Source of the DNA: Bacteroidales bacterium
GTDB lineage: Bacteria; Bacteroidota; Bacteroidia; Bacteroidales; P3
Length of the DNA: 64,000 bases
Direction: 5' to 3'
Assembly: GCA_017449525.1 (NCBI GenBank)
Contig: JAFTFL010000017.1
Span: 62,001 to 126,000 of the forward strand
Shown: positions 19,201 through 29,497 of the stretch, piece by piece
How positions within the stretch are numbered: the stretch's first letter is position 1
How the letters are laid out: each line of letters opens with the position of its first letter
Program-made: the position numbers and the translations under genes
The notes under the pieces: model-generated
Seen by the model: the letters and a program-made list of their open reading frames with translations, nothing else
Databases searched by the model: none
Told to the model about the DNA's origin: nothing

Positions 19201-22200
19201 CGTAGGAGGTCTTCACATGGTAATCCTCTACGGTGCTCTCCAACTTCTTCACCATAATCTCCACGTCTTGGGTGAGGGGGCACTTGTAGGAGATGTCGTT
19301 CATCACAACGCGGTAACGGAACACGCGGTTGTTCTGCGAACCGCGCAACTCCTCGAGGGCAGTGAGTCGGGCGGTGTCTTTAGCCACCAGTGCCCCGAGC
19401 ATACCCGTCGTCTTGTCGCGGTAGGCGTTGCGTATCACCGCATTCGTTACCGGATCAAGCACCTCATCATCTTCATTGTAGCCGTGTGCCTTGTAGGTAT
19501 GACGTCGCAGCTCATTGGTCTCTTTGTACTTGGTGCCAGCTATAACAACATCACCGTCGGTATCATCCTCATCGTAGTGCTGCAGATACCAATCAAAGGT
19601 GTAGCCAGGCAGACCTCCTTGTACTTTAATGAACAAAGAGTCCATGCCGTCGGGGCACTCCGACTCAACATAGATTCGATACTCAACGCTGTCGCGGTGC
19701 TGCTTCTTCATGAAGGTGGCACAGCGGTGCAGGTAGATGTGGTTGCTGCTGATGCGCGAATTGTAGAAGGTGTCTACACCAAAGTCCGTACTGTCGGCGA
19801 AGAATATCTTGCTGCGATGTACGTATTCTGCATTGGTAGCCGCACCGATACCGTCGCTGATGGCGAAGAAGATGGTGTCGCGGATGGCACGCTTGTAGGA
19901 GGGATCCCCACCAGGGAACCACTTGCTGATGCCGATGGCGCTACTCGGGTTGAGTTGCGACTCAAACACCACGAAGTCGGTCTGGTCATCATGACGCTCT
20001 ATATAATCGTGCTCGTATACGCTGCGTCCGTCCACCTGTAGTGTTTTATAGTCATCGATATTGGCCACCGTCGCGTCGAAGCCAGCCAACATCTGGTCGT
20101 CTGGGCTACTGCTGGAGTAAGGCTGCGTGGTGCGAGTCAAGAAGATATTGCTGAACGAAGGGAAGCCCAACTCATTTGAGCCAGCCGACCCGACGATGCT
20201 GTCCACCACCATCTTGTATTCATTCACCACACTGAGGCCTGTCGAGGAAGCAGATTCGCCACAGACCGTAATATCACTGCTGATGGTCTTGCCTCCAGTC
20301 TTGTGGGTATAGGTGTTGAAGTCTATTTTACCATGTCCAGCAAACGGGGTAGGCAACTCCTCGGTGGTACCCACACTGGCGTAGGTCTTATCGCCCTCCA
20401 CATGCAGCGCGGGATTCCAGTAGTAGTTGTAGCGTATGTTTATCAGATTACCATTGGAGAGGCTGCCGAGGTGTACCCTGCCTCCGTCAACGTAGACACC
20501 TGCTCCGTGGTTGACTGGCTTGGTCTGTTTATAGTAGAAGTCGGCATCACGTACACCGCCTGCTGCATACTGGGCATCGGTGTAGGCCTCGCGATGGTCC
20601 ACGATGATGTTGTCGTAGATGAAGATGTCGCTACCCAACGTAGCTTGAGGCACCCATGCTGCGTGCTCTACCCCACCATCGATATATGCAGGCTTGCCGC
20701 GCATACCAATAGCGCCACCGAACATCTTCCACTGCTGCGGCAAGGCTTCACCCGCGGTGTAGGGCGACGCATGCTGCACATAGGCCATGCCATCGGCGTT
20801 GCTGAAATTGTTCATCATGCGTACGCTATAGCTGAGGTTGAGCGTACCCTTGTCCTGCACCCAAATGATGGGGGCATGGGCAAAGAGTGTATCTGCTTCG
20901 CGCAAGTCGTTCTCGTAGTAGTAGCCTCCGTCAGCAGCGGCCACCTTCGGGCCATGTTCTATCAACGTGCCGTCCGTCCTCTTCGTCTTGACTCGGGTCA
21001 GACCGCTTCCGTTGAACCACACGTTGTACATTGTCAGCATTGCCGAGTCCTTCACGGTAATCAGCGGTCCACGATAGGCACAAGCCTTGCCCGGGAAGGT
21101 GTAGTGGCTCCCAGAGTAGCGTATGATTTGAATGAAGTTCGACTCATCCATGCCGTGTGGTGTAACGTTCTCCGAGCCCTTCAGTTCCACCTCGTCCAAG
21201 ATTGCAATCACATCGCCTTCGCGGAACATGCCCGAACTCAGTGCCTCCTCGAAAGAGCCAAGGAAACGGTCGGGGCGTTTGCCGTACTTGTAGTCGGGAA
21301 GTGTATTGTTCATCACGTACTGCGACGCTGTCCATGACAGGACCTCGTTGCGGCGCGTGTTGCGCTGAGCCTCATCGAGCGTAGTGCCACTGAGGGCACC
21401 GTACTGGGCAATCGTCTGTCCGTTGCGCTGTAGTACATCGGTCGTTGCCACATATATCGTGTCGCCACCCGTACGGGTTCTCACGTTAATGATAACTTTA
21501 AACTCGCCTTTGTCCTCGACTGTGGTACCCTGGTAGCTGAACGTCATGGTAACCTTGCCCACGCTGGAGCAGTCATCGTAGTTCAAGTTTCCGTTATAAC
21601 GCATGTTGATGTCGAGGCCGGCCGTTGCACGTCCGTCGAGCGTACCAATGGCAATACCCTTGTCGGAGTAGTTCAGCAGCTCGTTAAGGTCAGAGCCAGT
21701 ACGTGCCACCTCATGGTTGAGCGCCTGTCCGCTCGTGCCGTTCGTCTTTCTGATATCAGCACAAGCATCCATCGACTCATCGTTGCCAGCATCGGTAAAG
21801 AGGTCTATGCTGTTGACTGCACCGCGATTGATGTCGTACCAGCCGAGCGTGTTTCCGAGGTTCTCGGTAACATAGGTGGTCGGCGTAACGGTGAAGGCAA
21901 AATCCTTATATGTAGGCATCGTACCCTTGGTGATGCTGTGCATATAGAAAGCGTTTTCGCAGCCCTCATTATTACTCACTATAAGAGCGGCGGTGTGGCC
22001 GGTCGGGTCGTCGGTCCATGTGGTATCGGTACCGACAATATCTTTGATGTACAAGAATTCGCCCGAACCAGAGTTGGTCGAGGTAGCCTTCACAGATCCT
22101 GACACCTGGGTTTTGGTGAACGTGTACTCCGACCCCGTTTGCTTCACATACAAGCCGCGCGCTACAGCATCGCTTGGTGTCATCACGCGCTCCTCTCCCT

Positions 22201-25200
22201 CTCCGCTCTGATGCCATTCCACGTTAGAGAGGAATATCTGTCTGCGCTTGAAGGTAGCGGGCAATATCACTTTGCGGCCGTAATCGTTGCTGATGCCTCC
22301 GTTATACATTGCCCAAGTTTCCAGGTTTATCTCCTTCTTGAAGTCGCGCATCACAGTGCTGATCGTAAGGGTAACCCAGACAGGAGCCAACGCGTTACCG
22401 TTCTGATCAAACTCACGCATACGGAGCCGTACGTTGCGCGTAACGGTGGTCGAGAAGTCGGTGTTGTAGGTCAGGATGAAGTCCATGGTGGGGAAGAGTG
22501 TAGCCTGTTCCACCGTGGGAGTGAAATAGCTGTCGTTGCGCGTGAACCAGCCGTTGTCGGCCAGCACGAGTGGGTCGTTGCACCTGGTGAACGATGCGTC
22601 ATGACAGGTATTGGTGAAGTTACCGTGTTGGTCAGCCGTGTTGTCGGTGTGCGGACGTAGCAGCAGACCGAAAGTGTGGGTCGGGTCGGTCTCAATGGCC
22701 GCACCGTCGTGCAGTGTAGTGGGGGCACTCTGCGAGAGAACCCAACCTGAGGTTGACGATGCAGGATAAGGAGAAAATGGGTCCTTGTTGGGATTCCATG
22801 CTGCCTCAATGAGAGATATTTGACCTCCCTGGTCATTGTCCACCACAAGGCTCTCTATGGTGAAGTAGTTACCAGCCTTCGAAGGCGGCAACTGCAGCGG
22901 CGACGTGTTCACGGCGTAGGCGTAGCGATGGTAATCCGTACCGCCATTCGACCAGCTTACCCAGTCGTCGGCCGTGCCTGGGTCAGTATCTGCTATCTTG
23001 AAGTTGCGAGTGGGGTTATCCTCCGGGTGGTCGTTGGCAATGATGATGATGCTACGAGCGCGCTCGCTGTTGACTGGGTCGCCCACCTGCCACGAGCGGA
23101 ACGAAGCACCTCCCACCTCATCGGCCTGTGCATCGGGATGACTGCCGTTGAAGTTTTCATACACCAGTTCCTTGCCAGACCCAGTGTAGTTCTTCTCCAC
23201 CTCGTTGCCTTGCACCACGGAGGTGGCGCACTCAGTCCAAAAGCCACCATCCTCTTCGTTGACGGGGTTAGCAGCCTCTACAACGCGACGGCGTGCAAAG
23301 ACGTATCCCATCGATTCGTCCGACATGCCGAAGTAGGCATAGCCCTCCACGGGACCGTAGGTCGCGTTGATGTTGTGTGCAGGGTTCGAGGGGTCAGCCT
23401 TGAAAGGCAGCACCATGACATAGGCACCGCCGCCCATCATCAGCACATTCTTGCTTTGGGAAGATGCGTAGAGGTTGCAGGGGTCGGCACAGCCGTCCAC
23501 CGAAATCCGGGAATCAACATTATACAAGTCGTTAATTAGTCCGTAAGGATAGTCGGGACCACGGCGCTCACTACGCATGTGTCCCACGAAGATGGCTGGA
23601 GTGGATATTGCAATGAAGTTGTCGTTGCGCAGCGTGAGTGTGTCCACGCGGCAGAACGAATAGTCGGGCGACACCGAAGCGCTGATGCGGTCTTGCTCAC
23701 CGCGTAGTGCGAGGTAGACGCTGTCCAGAATCACCAAGTCGGCACGCTGTATGGAGTATATCTCGTTGTTCGCCGCGCGGCAGTTGGAACTACCGTAGTT
23801 GCGGAAGTGTATGAAGCGGAATATGTCGCCGCCCTCCGTAGAGGTACCAGCACCAATGATAGACTGCGTAATCTGCATGGGCGGTTCATCCGAGAATGCA
23901 GCGTTGCGGTCGTCGGTGTAGTAGCCTCGACCGTCGATGAGAATACGCGATTCGCCTCCATAGATACCAGGAGTACTGAACACGGCCATAGCACCAGCAC
24001 TACCCCAGTCTGAACCATTATATATAGAGGAGGCGATCATCAGGTTATTTGTCTTTAGGTCGGCAGGCTGCGACACTGAGGCAACGAGGCGCGGCTTGTA
24101 GGAGGCGAAGCGTACACCTGTGCTGCCGTCGCGGTCGCTCGTTGTGCCAGCAATGGCACTGCCGTAGCCGCGTTTCCACACCTGCGACTCGGCCACCGCG
24201 TTGGTACCCACATTGACGTAAACCGAACCGTATACGGTACCTTCGTAGCCAGCGCCGTACACACTCTTATTGACCGTACCGCCTGTGAGGTTGATGACCG
24301 AAGAAGGACGCATCGTAGACGACTTGCCATCGGTGTAGGTCGTGGTGTCTGTACCCTGGCACTCCCAGTAGTAGCCGTCGTCAATGTACTCACTGCCGCC
24401 ATGCAACGTGTGGTAGATAGAGCCACCGTCTACATTTACCTGCTTGTAGCCGTAGACCAGCTGCATGTGGTCCTTACGGCTGATGGGGTCGGTCGTGGGG
24501 GTACTTGCTGTGATGGTGCTACGCTCGGTTTCCGTCAACTGGCGGCCAAAAAAGCGCTTGCCCGCCATGTAGTTCTCCTCCAAATAAGAGATACCGCGTG
24601 CGCCACCGAACACCTTATTCTGCAAGCTGCCACCGTGGATGGTCAGCACCACATCGCCGTAGATGTCCTCCATCGTGGTATCAGGCGTTATAGGCGTTGC
24701 CAAGCTGCAGTCGGGTCGTTCAACAATGTAGCCACTTCCTGGCGTGTAGCCAGTGATGTACTTGTTTCCCACCAGTCCCATGTTACCGCCGCCATACACA
24801 TTGCCGAGGAAAATAGTGGCCGTGTCGTGCGACGACAAGGGGTTATCCTTATCGTTGATGGTCATGCGCACATGCATGCTATAGGGCACCGTGTCCAGCA
24901 CCTTCCCTTCCAATGCACCGCCCGAGGCGAAAGCCTCCGAGCCAAACTTGTTCTTGAACCACGGCAGGTACTCATACTCTCCGTTGCCTGCACCAAAGGC
25001 GCAGTAGAACGTGCCACTGTTTATCGTAACGTCGGTATTCTCCACCCTACCGCTGAAGTCGTTGCCACCATACACGGTGTCCACCGAGGTTTGGAAGCCC
25101 GTATGCGGCTTGGGTGCAGAGATATTAGCTGAGGCTGTGCCCTTCACGTCGCTGGCCACACAACCGGCATAGATAGCCTCTATATGGTGAGTAAAGGTTG

Positions 25201-28200
25201 GGTAGAGGATCACATTGGTATTGTCCACATCGCCAGCCTGGCCGCCACCGAACACCCGCTTCACCGTGCTGCCTTCGCCCACGCTGCGCAGTTCCACCAC
25301 CGTGTTGCCGATGGCGTTGCCTTCGCTATCCTCGTCGTGCACATTGCCACGATGTTCGGCGGTGCAGATACCCATCTCTTCCAGTATGCCCTGACCGCCA
25401 CCAAAGATGTTGCTAAGCACCTTGGCCGTACCGTCCACCACAACGGAAGTGTTGCGGCAGTTACCTGCCAATCCACCGCCGTATACATTATTCTCTATAG
25501 TACCACCCTTGAGCATGACGGACGTATTGTGGCTTGTCGGCATGCCCGACACGCGGGTTGCAAGCACTGGGTCGCTGTCGGTGCTGCCATACTTCTTCAC
25601 TGTATAACAGTTGCCATGATAAGAGTCGTAGATGTAGTCGTAACTTCCATTACCACCGCCGTAGAGCTGCACCACCGTACCGCCCGTAACCTCAACACGG
25701 CTGGTGCCTCCTATCTCGCCGGCCTTGTCGTTGCCGCCGAACACGAGATTTACCACACCGTCGTGTACATGCACGTAGGTGCCGTTAGTTACGTCGGCCT
25801 GGTCGCAGCCGGCATAGATACTACCCTGCACAAAGAAGAGTTCGCTGTTGAGCAACACATAGGTACTGAGGCTCTCCACGCCTTCGCGGATGCCGTTGCC
25901 CGTCATCTGTCCCTTGTTGCTGCCGCCGAACACGTCGCCCACCAGACCTTTCTCCAGCTTGATGTTAGGCAGGATATTCATCGAGGCGTTGTTGTTTCCA
26001 CCGAACACGCGAGCCACCTGTGCCGTGTGGCTTGTGGCCTCGCGAGGTAGGGCCGAAGTAGTATAGTCGCCACTGTTGATGAGCACCGTAACGCTGTCGC
26101 TCACCGTAACGCCGTTGCCACCGCCGTAGACGGTCTGTATCTGGCGTCCGTCGGTAGTGGCTGTTGTGTTGATGTCCACATAGGAGCTGACCTGCACAGG
26201 CAGGTTGTTGCCGCTGTATTCTTGACAGAGGTTTAGTTCGCTATAGTCGTAGTTACCGTTGCCACCACCATACACAGCGTAGATGTCGGGCGTGCCCTTT
26301 ATCTGGACGTATGAGGAGGCATTGACGGCCGTCAGCCTGTCACCATTGGAGGCCGTAAGCGTAGCTCCATCGAGGGTAAGGTCAGAAGTGCCGCTTCCCA
26401 TAATGGTACCCCTTTTGTCGTTGCCGCTATACACCGAGCCTTTGATGGTGGGCGAGCCGTCTATGAAGACCAATGCCGTACCGAATATGGAGGCCATGTC
26501 GCCGCCGCCATACACATCGCCCTTCAGCAGGGGGCTTCCCTCGATACGCACCACCACCGAACCACTGTTGTAGTCGGCCGTGTGGCCCGAACCGGTGAAG
26601 TCATACTGGCGCAGGTTGGAAGCACTTCCACCTATAGTGAGGCTACCGAATCCCACGTTGGCCAAGCGGCCACCGCCGTAGATGTTACCCCATGCGGTGC
26701 CGTTCCACATACGCACCACCGCCTTGCTGAGGGTGGGAATGCGCAGTCCGACGTAGTACTCGGGATCGGCCAAATTGCGGCCGCAGAGATAAGTGGTGAG
26801 GTCGTTGCAGTGATAGTAACCGTTGGCTCCGCCGTAGATGTTGGAGTAGATGTGGCCACCGGCAATGTAGACATAGCTGCCCGGGTGGCCATTGGTTTGC
26901 CAAGAGCCTACGTCGCCACTGATATTGCAACCGCCATAGATGTTGCCCACGTGGCCGCCATCCATCCAGATGTAGGTAGCATAATCCACCGAGGCCTTTT
27001 GGCAACCACCGTAGAGGTAGTCAATATTGATGTCGTCGCTGCTGAGTACGATGTAGGTGCCGAGGATGGTGTCGCCCGTAGCGTGAGCCAGCGTGGGCTC
27101 TACGGTGTTGTGGCGCATGTTGCCGCTGTTGCCACCTCCATACACAGTGCCGATGCCGCCCTTCACCAGGTTGAGGGTGGGCAATCCGTCCATGTGCTCG
27201 GCATTGTTGCCGCCGAAGAGGGCGCGCACGTTGTAGATGTTGCCGCGCTCATCCAAAGCGTTGAACCTGTAGCCTGGCAGTTGTGAGATGCCGTCGCTGC
27301 TGAAGCGGGTGCCGTAGATGGTGCTGCCGCCCTGCAGTGTGCCGTCGCCAAGTGGGTCGGCGGTGCAGTTGACCGTAACGGCAGTCGAACTCACCGTGGC
27401 ACTGTTGCCACCGGCAAAGACGGTGTCAATCTGACCGCCGTAGATGCCTATCGCCACGTGGGGAGCCACTACCTTGTTGCCTCCACCGAAAAGGTACTTA
27501 ATGCCGTGGTCCGTTCCCAGTTGTTCTTCGCTGTAGTAGTTCTTGTCTGTCGGGTCGGCATGGTTAGGGGTAGCGATGGCCTCAATAGCGTCGTCCACGG
27601 GCGTTACAGTGGTGCCAGTTACCGCAATGTCAACCTTAGCCACGTTGGTGGCGTCCACCGTCGCACCAGTGATGCTACGGATTTCACCCCCGAGGTTGTT
27701 GCCTCCGAAAACGCTGTAGATAGTGCCGAGCTGGATGTCCACATCGATGGCCACAGGGTCGCTGCTCGGCACATTGATGTAGGCTGCACGTGCGCCGCCG
27801 AAGAGGCTGTCGATACGAGCCATGTCGGAGTTGACCACCACATGGGTGCGCTGTATGGAGGGCACCACGAGGGTGCAGCTCTCGGTGAAGGTCTCCACAT
27901 CGACCAGTTCGCTGCTTACGCTGCGCGTCGGCACCGTAACCGAACCGCAGCCGTCATCACGGGTATCGGTTCCGTCCACCACGTTGACCTGCTTGGTCTG
28001 CAGGGTCGCATTGGAGGCGTTGTAGGTGTAGTTGTAGGTCATGCCGAGGTTCGTTGCGGTGCCGGTGCCAGCCAGTGCAGCATACTCGTAGTTGCCGTTG
28101 CCTCCACCGTACACGCTGCCCACTCGGAAGCTGGCTATACTTTGGGAGGGGTCGCCAATCTGTACGAAACTGCCCTCGCTGCCCTTGACACTGCCAGAAA

Positions 28201-29497
28201 TATCGTTGCCTCCGTATACGCCTTCAATGCCAATACCGTCGGTGCGGTCTGGATTCTCGCCACAGTTGTAGATGTAGACGTGGGTGTTCTCTTCCACGTC
28301 GGCCATGCGGCCGCCGCCGTAGACACTGCCGCCTATAACAGGAGCCTCGTTGTTGTTGACCACGAAGGTACGCGAGGTGGTGTAGCTATCTTTCGTTGCC
28401 GTGCAGGTGATGATGAGGCTGTAGTCCTCGTCATCGCTGTTGTAGGTCAGTTTGCCTGTGCCATCGATGGTGGACGCAGCGGCCGTACCGTCCGAACGGC
28501 GCACACTCCACACCACGCTCACCCCCGAAGCATTTGTTGCTGTCTCGCTTTCGTTCAGTGCCACGCCCGAGGCATTGACGTAGGCGTGCAGCGTAGCCGT
28601 ATCGGTGGAGCCGGTACCTGCCACGGTGTAGAACCGCTCGTAGCGTTGCAGTGTGCCAGTGCCATCGATGTAGTAGTCCATGTAGCTGACGAGGTCATAG
28701 ATTTTCACATCCACGTAGGACAGGTCGAGGTAGGCAGGCTGGAAGGTGGCGGACGAAGAGAGTGCATATTGCTTCGTCGTGCCGTTGCCCTCGACGATGG
28801 CATCGCCCGTGATGCTACCCATCAGCAGTCGGGCAGACTCTTCCACGATGGTGGCCTCGCTGCTTCGGTTCGAGGTAACGGCATCCTTGGCCTCCCAGTA
28901 AGGGCTGCCTCCGTTGTTCTTGTAGTTGAAGTAGAACTTAGCGCCGGCGGCATTCTCCGCATAGGCACAATCGTCGTGGTAGAGCAGCGTGGAGGCCTCG
29001 GCCTTAGTGGCTGTAACCTTCACTGCTGTGCGAGGGTCAACGTTGACGTCGATGTAGAGGTAGTAGGTCGTGCCAGAGGCGTTGTTGAACAGATAGCCAT
29101 CGGCATCGAGCTGCCACAACGTGTAGGCCGAATAGGTAGTGCCGTCAACGATGGAGGGTACGCCAGCGTCGACGCGGAGCGTGAGGTAATGGGTCTCTGA
29201 ATTACCGTGGTAGAGCTCCGCGTATAGGGGAGTGAAGGAGACAACGCCCACCGAGTTGGTCGATTCCGACATGCCTGTGATGCGATCCTGCGCTCCACCG
29301 AGGTTGGTAATCACTGAGCATCGGTCCTCGTGGAATACCAAAAAGGTCTGCTGAGCCTGCGAGGCTCCCGTCCAAAGCGTCAGCAGCACCAGTAGCAAAC
29401 GCGACGCAGCACGGAGTGCCTTGCTGTGGGCGGCTCGGCCTGCCAGTATGAGTCCTATGCGAGATGTGTTGTTCTTCAATCTTCTTATTCCTCTCAT
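16280..29497 (-). CDS. Giant T9SS-exported repeat adhesin, 4405 residues
   Basis: A giant surface protein. The start at 29497 gives a long basic N-region and a signal peptide ending in LLTLWTGASQAQ; the frame is open to an ATG at 29629 but that adds only a charged stretch. Residues about 390-1760 hold dozens of short repeats with the core YGGGN or FGGN followed by a beta-strand, predicting a very long beta-solenoid. A middle region follows, with GLUG-like repeats near 3810-4090 (YVGFFGCVDSAQIEGFTL). The last 75 residues are a type A T9SS sorting domain (ISAYPNPTLSTVTVE, then VYQADGRRL and SGAYYLRVTTKGRVAVRKVIKK), directing outer-membrane export, removal of the domain and anchoring to A-LPS-like material. 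It heads an operon with a 62-residue protein and a lipoprotein. Confidence 0.88.
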   Translation of the reverse strand: MRGIRRLKNNTSRIGLILAGRAAHSKALRAASRLLLVLLTLWTGASQAQQTFLVFHEDRCSVITNLGGAQDRITGMSESTNSVGVVSFTPLYAELYHGNSETHYLTLRVDAGVPSIVDGTTYSAYTLWQLDADGYLFNNASGTTYYLYIDVNVDPRTAVKVTATKAEASTLLYHDDCAYAENAAGAKFYFNYKNNGGSPYWEAKDAVTSNRSSEATIVEESARLLMGSITGDAIVEGNGTTKQYALSSSATFQPAYLDLSYVDVKIYDLVSYMDYYIDGTGTLQRYERFYTVAGTGSTDTATLHAYVNASGVALNESETATNASGVSVVWSVRRSDGTAAASTIDGTGKLTYNSDDEDYSLIITCTATKDSYTTSRTFVVNNNEAPVIGGSVYGGGRMADVEENTHVYIYNCGENPDRTDGIGIEGVYGGNDISGSVKGSEGSFVQIGDPSQSIASFRVGSVYGGGNGNYEYAALAGTGTATNLGMTYNYTYNASNATLQTKQVNVVDGTDTRDDGCGSVTVPTRSVSSELVDVETFTESCTLVVPSIQRTHVVVNSDMARIDSLFGGARAAYINVPSSDPVAIDVDIQLGTIYSVFGGNNLGGEIRSITGATVDATNVAKVDIAVTGTTVTPVDDAIEAIATPNHADPTDKNYYSEEQLGTDHGIKYLFGGGNKVVAPHVAIGIYGGQIDTVFAGGNSATVSSTAVTVNCTADPLGDGTLQGGSTIYGTRFSSDGISQLPGYRFNALDERGNIYNVRALFGGNNAEHMDGLPTLNLVKGGIGTVYGGGNSGNMRHNTVEPTLAHATGDTILGTYIVLSSDDINIDYLYGGCQKASVDYATYIWMDGGHVGNIYGGCNISGDVGSWQTNGHPGSYVYIAGGHIYSNIYGGANGYYHCNDLTTYLCGRNLADPEYYVGLRIPTLSKAVVRMWNGTAWGNIYGGGRLANVGFGSLTIGGSASNLRQYDFTGSGHTADYNSGSVVVRIEGSPLLKGDVYGGGDMASIFGTALVFIDGSPTIKGSVYSGNDKRGTIMGSGTSDLTLDGATLTASNGDRLTAVNASSYVQIKGTPDIYAVYGGGNGNYDYSELNLCQEYSGNNLPVQVSSYVDINTTATTDGRQIQTVYGGGNGVTVSDSVTVLINSGDYTTSALPREATSHTAQVARVFGGNNNASMNILPNIKLEKGLVGDVFGGSNKGQMTGNGIREGVESLSTYVLLNSELFFVQGSIYAGCDQADVTNGTYVHVHDGVVNLVFGGNDKAGEIGGTSRVEVTGGTVVQLYGGGNGSYDYIYDSYHGNCYTVKKYGSTDSDPVLATRVSGMPTSHNTSVMLKGGTIENNVYGGGLAGNCRNTSVVVDGTAKVLSNIFGGGQGILEEMGICTAEHRGNVHDEDSEGNAIGNTVVELRSVGEGSTVKRVFGGGQAGDVDNTNVILYPTFTHHIEAIYAGCVASDVKGTASANISAPKPHTGFQTSVDTVYGGNDFSGRVENTDVTINSGTFYCAFGAGNGEYEYLPWFKNKFGSEAFASGGALEGKVLDTVPYSMHVRMTINDKDNPLSSHDTATIFLGNVYGGGNMGLVGNKYITGYTPGSGYIVERPDCSLATPITPDTTMEDIYGDVVLTIHGGSLQNKVFGGARGISYLEENYMAGKRFFGRQLTETERSTITASTPTTDPISRKDHMQLVYGYKQVNVDGGSIYHTLHGGSEYIDDGYYWECQGTDTTTYTDGKSSTMRPSSVINLTGGTVNKSVYGAGYEGTVYGSVYVNVGTNAVAESQVWKRGYGSAIAGTTSDRDGSTGVRFASYKPRLVASVSQPADLKTNNLMIASSIYNGSDWGSAGAMAVFSTPGIYGGESRILIDGRGYYTDDRNAAFSDEPPMQITQSIIGAGTSTEGGDIFRFIHFRNYGSSNCRAANNEIYSIQRADLVILDSVYLALRGEQDRISASVSPDYSFCRVDTLTLRNDNFIAISTPAIFVGHMRSERRGPDYPYGLINDLYNVDSRISVDGCADPCNLYASSQSKNVLMMGGGAYVMVLPFKADPSNPAHNINATYGPVEGYAYFGMSDESMGYVFARRRVVEAANPVNEEDGGFWTECATSVVQGNEVEKNYTGSGKELVYENFNGSHPDAQADEVGGASFRSWQVGDPVNSERARSIIIIANDHPEDNPTRNFKIADTDPGTADDWVSWSNGGTDYHRYAYAVNTSPLQLPPSKAGNYFTIESLVVDNDQGGQISLIEAAWNPNKDPFSPYPASSTSGWVLSQSAPTTLHDGAAIETDPTHTFGLLLRPHTDNTADQHGNFTNTCHDASFTRCNDPLVLADNGWFTRNDSYFTPTVEQATLFPTMDFILTYNTDFSTTVTRNVRLRMREFDQNGNALAPVWVTLTISTVMRDFKKEINLETWAMYNGGISNDYGRKVILPATFKRRQIFLSNVEWHQSGEGEERVMTPSDAVARGLYVKQTGSEYTFTKTQVSGSVKATSTNSGSGEFLYIKDIVGTDTTWTDDPTGHTAALIVSNNEGCENAFYMHSITKGTMPTYKDFAFTVTPTTYVTENLGNTLGWYDINRGAVNSIDLFTDAGNDESMDACADIRKTNGTSGQALNHEVARTGSDLNELLNYSDKGIAIGTLDGRATAGLDINMRYNGNLNYDDCSSVGKVTMTFSYQGTTVEDKGEFKVIINVRTRTGGDTIYVATTDVLQRNGQTIAQYGALSGTTLDEAQRNTRRNEVLSWTASQYVMNNTLPDYKYGKRPDRFLGSFEEALSSGMFREGDVIAILDEVELKGSENVTPHGMDESNFIQIIRYSGSHYTFPGKACAYRGPLITVKDSAMLTMYNVWFNGSGLTRVKTKRTDGTLIEHGPKVAAADGGYYYENDLREADTLFAHAPIIWVQDKGTLNLSYSVRMMNNFSNADGMAYVQHASPYTAGEALPQQWKMFGGAIGMRGKPAYIDGGVEHAAWVPQATLGSDIFIYDNIIVDHREAYTDAQYAAGGVRDADFYYKQTKPVNHGAGVYVDGGRVHLGSLSNGNLINIRYNYYWNPALHVEGDKTYASVGTTEELPTPFAGHGKIDFNTYTHKTGGKTISSDITVCGESASSTGLSVVNEYKMVVDSIVGSAGSNELGFPSFSNIFLTRTTQPYSSSSPDDQMLAGFDATVANIDDYKTLQVDGRSVYEHDYIERHDDQTDFVVFESQLNPSSAIGISKWFPGGDPSYKRAIRDTIFFAISDGIGAATNAEYVHRSKIFFADSTDFGVDTFYNSRISSNHIYLHRCATFMKKQHRDSVEYRIYVESECPDGMDSLFIKVQGGLPGYTFDWYLQHYDEDDTDGDVVIAGTKYKETNELRRHTYKAHGYNEDDEVLDPVTNAVIRNAYRDKTTGMLGALVAKDTARLTALEELRGSQNNRVFRYRVVMNDISYKCPLTQDVEIMVKKLESTVEDYHVKTSYDHTTTVGSVAVDDFGRNLIDKLPYEGYYTSISKDYESALATLGGNIVKVTDDGRGNTSGSADQILVYNDSTGSGTRQLQLHHYPAITIDGNAIDDEREWLYHFGYLPDGNADSVPKYILHRDYEGNMANMYWVPRYANASKNYVPGMIRGHGRTCHVDGPARFIREYHGYHLYAVVQPEPRYGYVSRRDYDDVPIDSRVLLCPGNVVKLNTCTPYTDNLNFVFWDFDPQSPASTEYVIRNSDATVAAFYSPFSYWWETVTTQPAEGYHVNYRGTVTITNEEGLAWLISTVNGLNGQQAQDFVFDTIYIAPGEYDMQAHRWTPLGTAGHPFRGIFKRAERDPKTFDPYPADKEVHINDIIVDEEELPYVGFFGCVDSAQIEGFTLHREFLVGHNYVGGLAARAVNHTRVSNVGLHNGNFSGTNVVGAMIGYGKEALVENCILGVRAVLDGEGNLVRYDGEAISDQQGLNWGDASHLDSWVKANPSCNEDFVTGGRTDLVYVGSNDQIDLSNPPDESDPKYSGEGGAELYTKDTLQFSIYKALYERFQQEYSSVEIIGDAIYAGGLFGQMEDCEGRNNHLVVNGTNSRALYFGGFAGMGKGVVNGESRPRLLRRLFSRRKAADQTVVSANNYIRISTSDNGNLRVGGLVGTASDTRMSNNYVYGDVRAASLPASLVAITGNNVSLDHCYYNDGLAGLSRVGSSQGSNNRLEQLSEFSGSGSNVTMSRTVYGVNNLTRALNLWVAEQKRQGNDVYSYWHGDYRNVNAGYPIHGAPEIVPVTVVDTVESCGDFELDGQRYDQSGRISFNTVDSALFVDSTYTVVLTINHGTTLTLSDSLQLGDDYSRYGFSLLAEDLQSILSQTGEEGAVRTVQLVDSLLTVHGCDSVVMLNLYVFSTPLGDTTRISAYPNPTLSTVTVEADGLQKIEVYQADGRRLQERTASADIETVDLSRYPSGAYYLRVTTKGRVAVRKVIKK

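Noticed and set aside
14535-29200. Several long frames (up to about 580 codons) on the plus strand opposite the adhesin and lipoprotein genes
   Set aside because: They are antisense shadows of GC-rich repetitive coding sequence; their translations lack recognisable domains and promoters.
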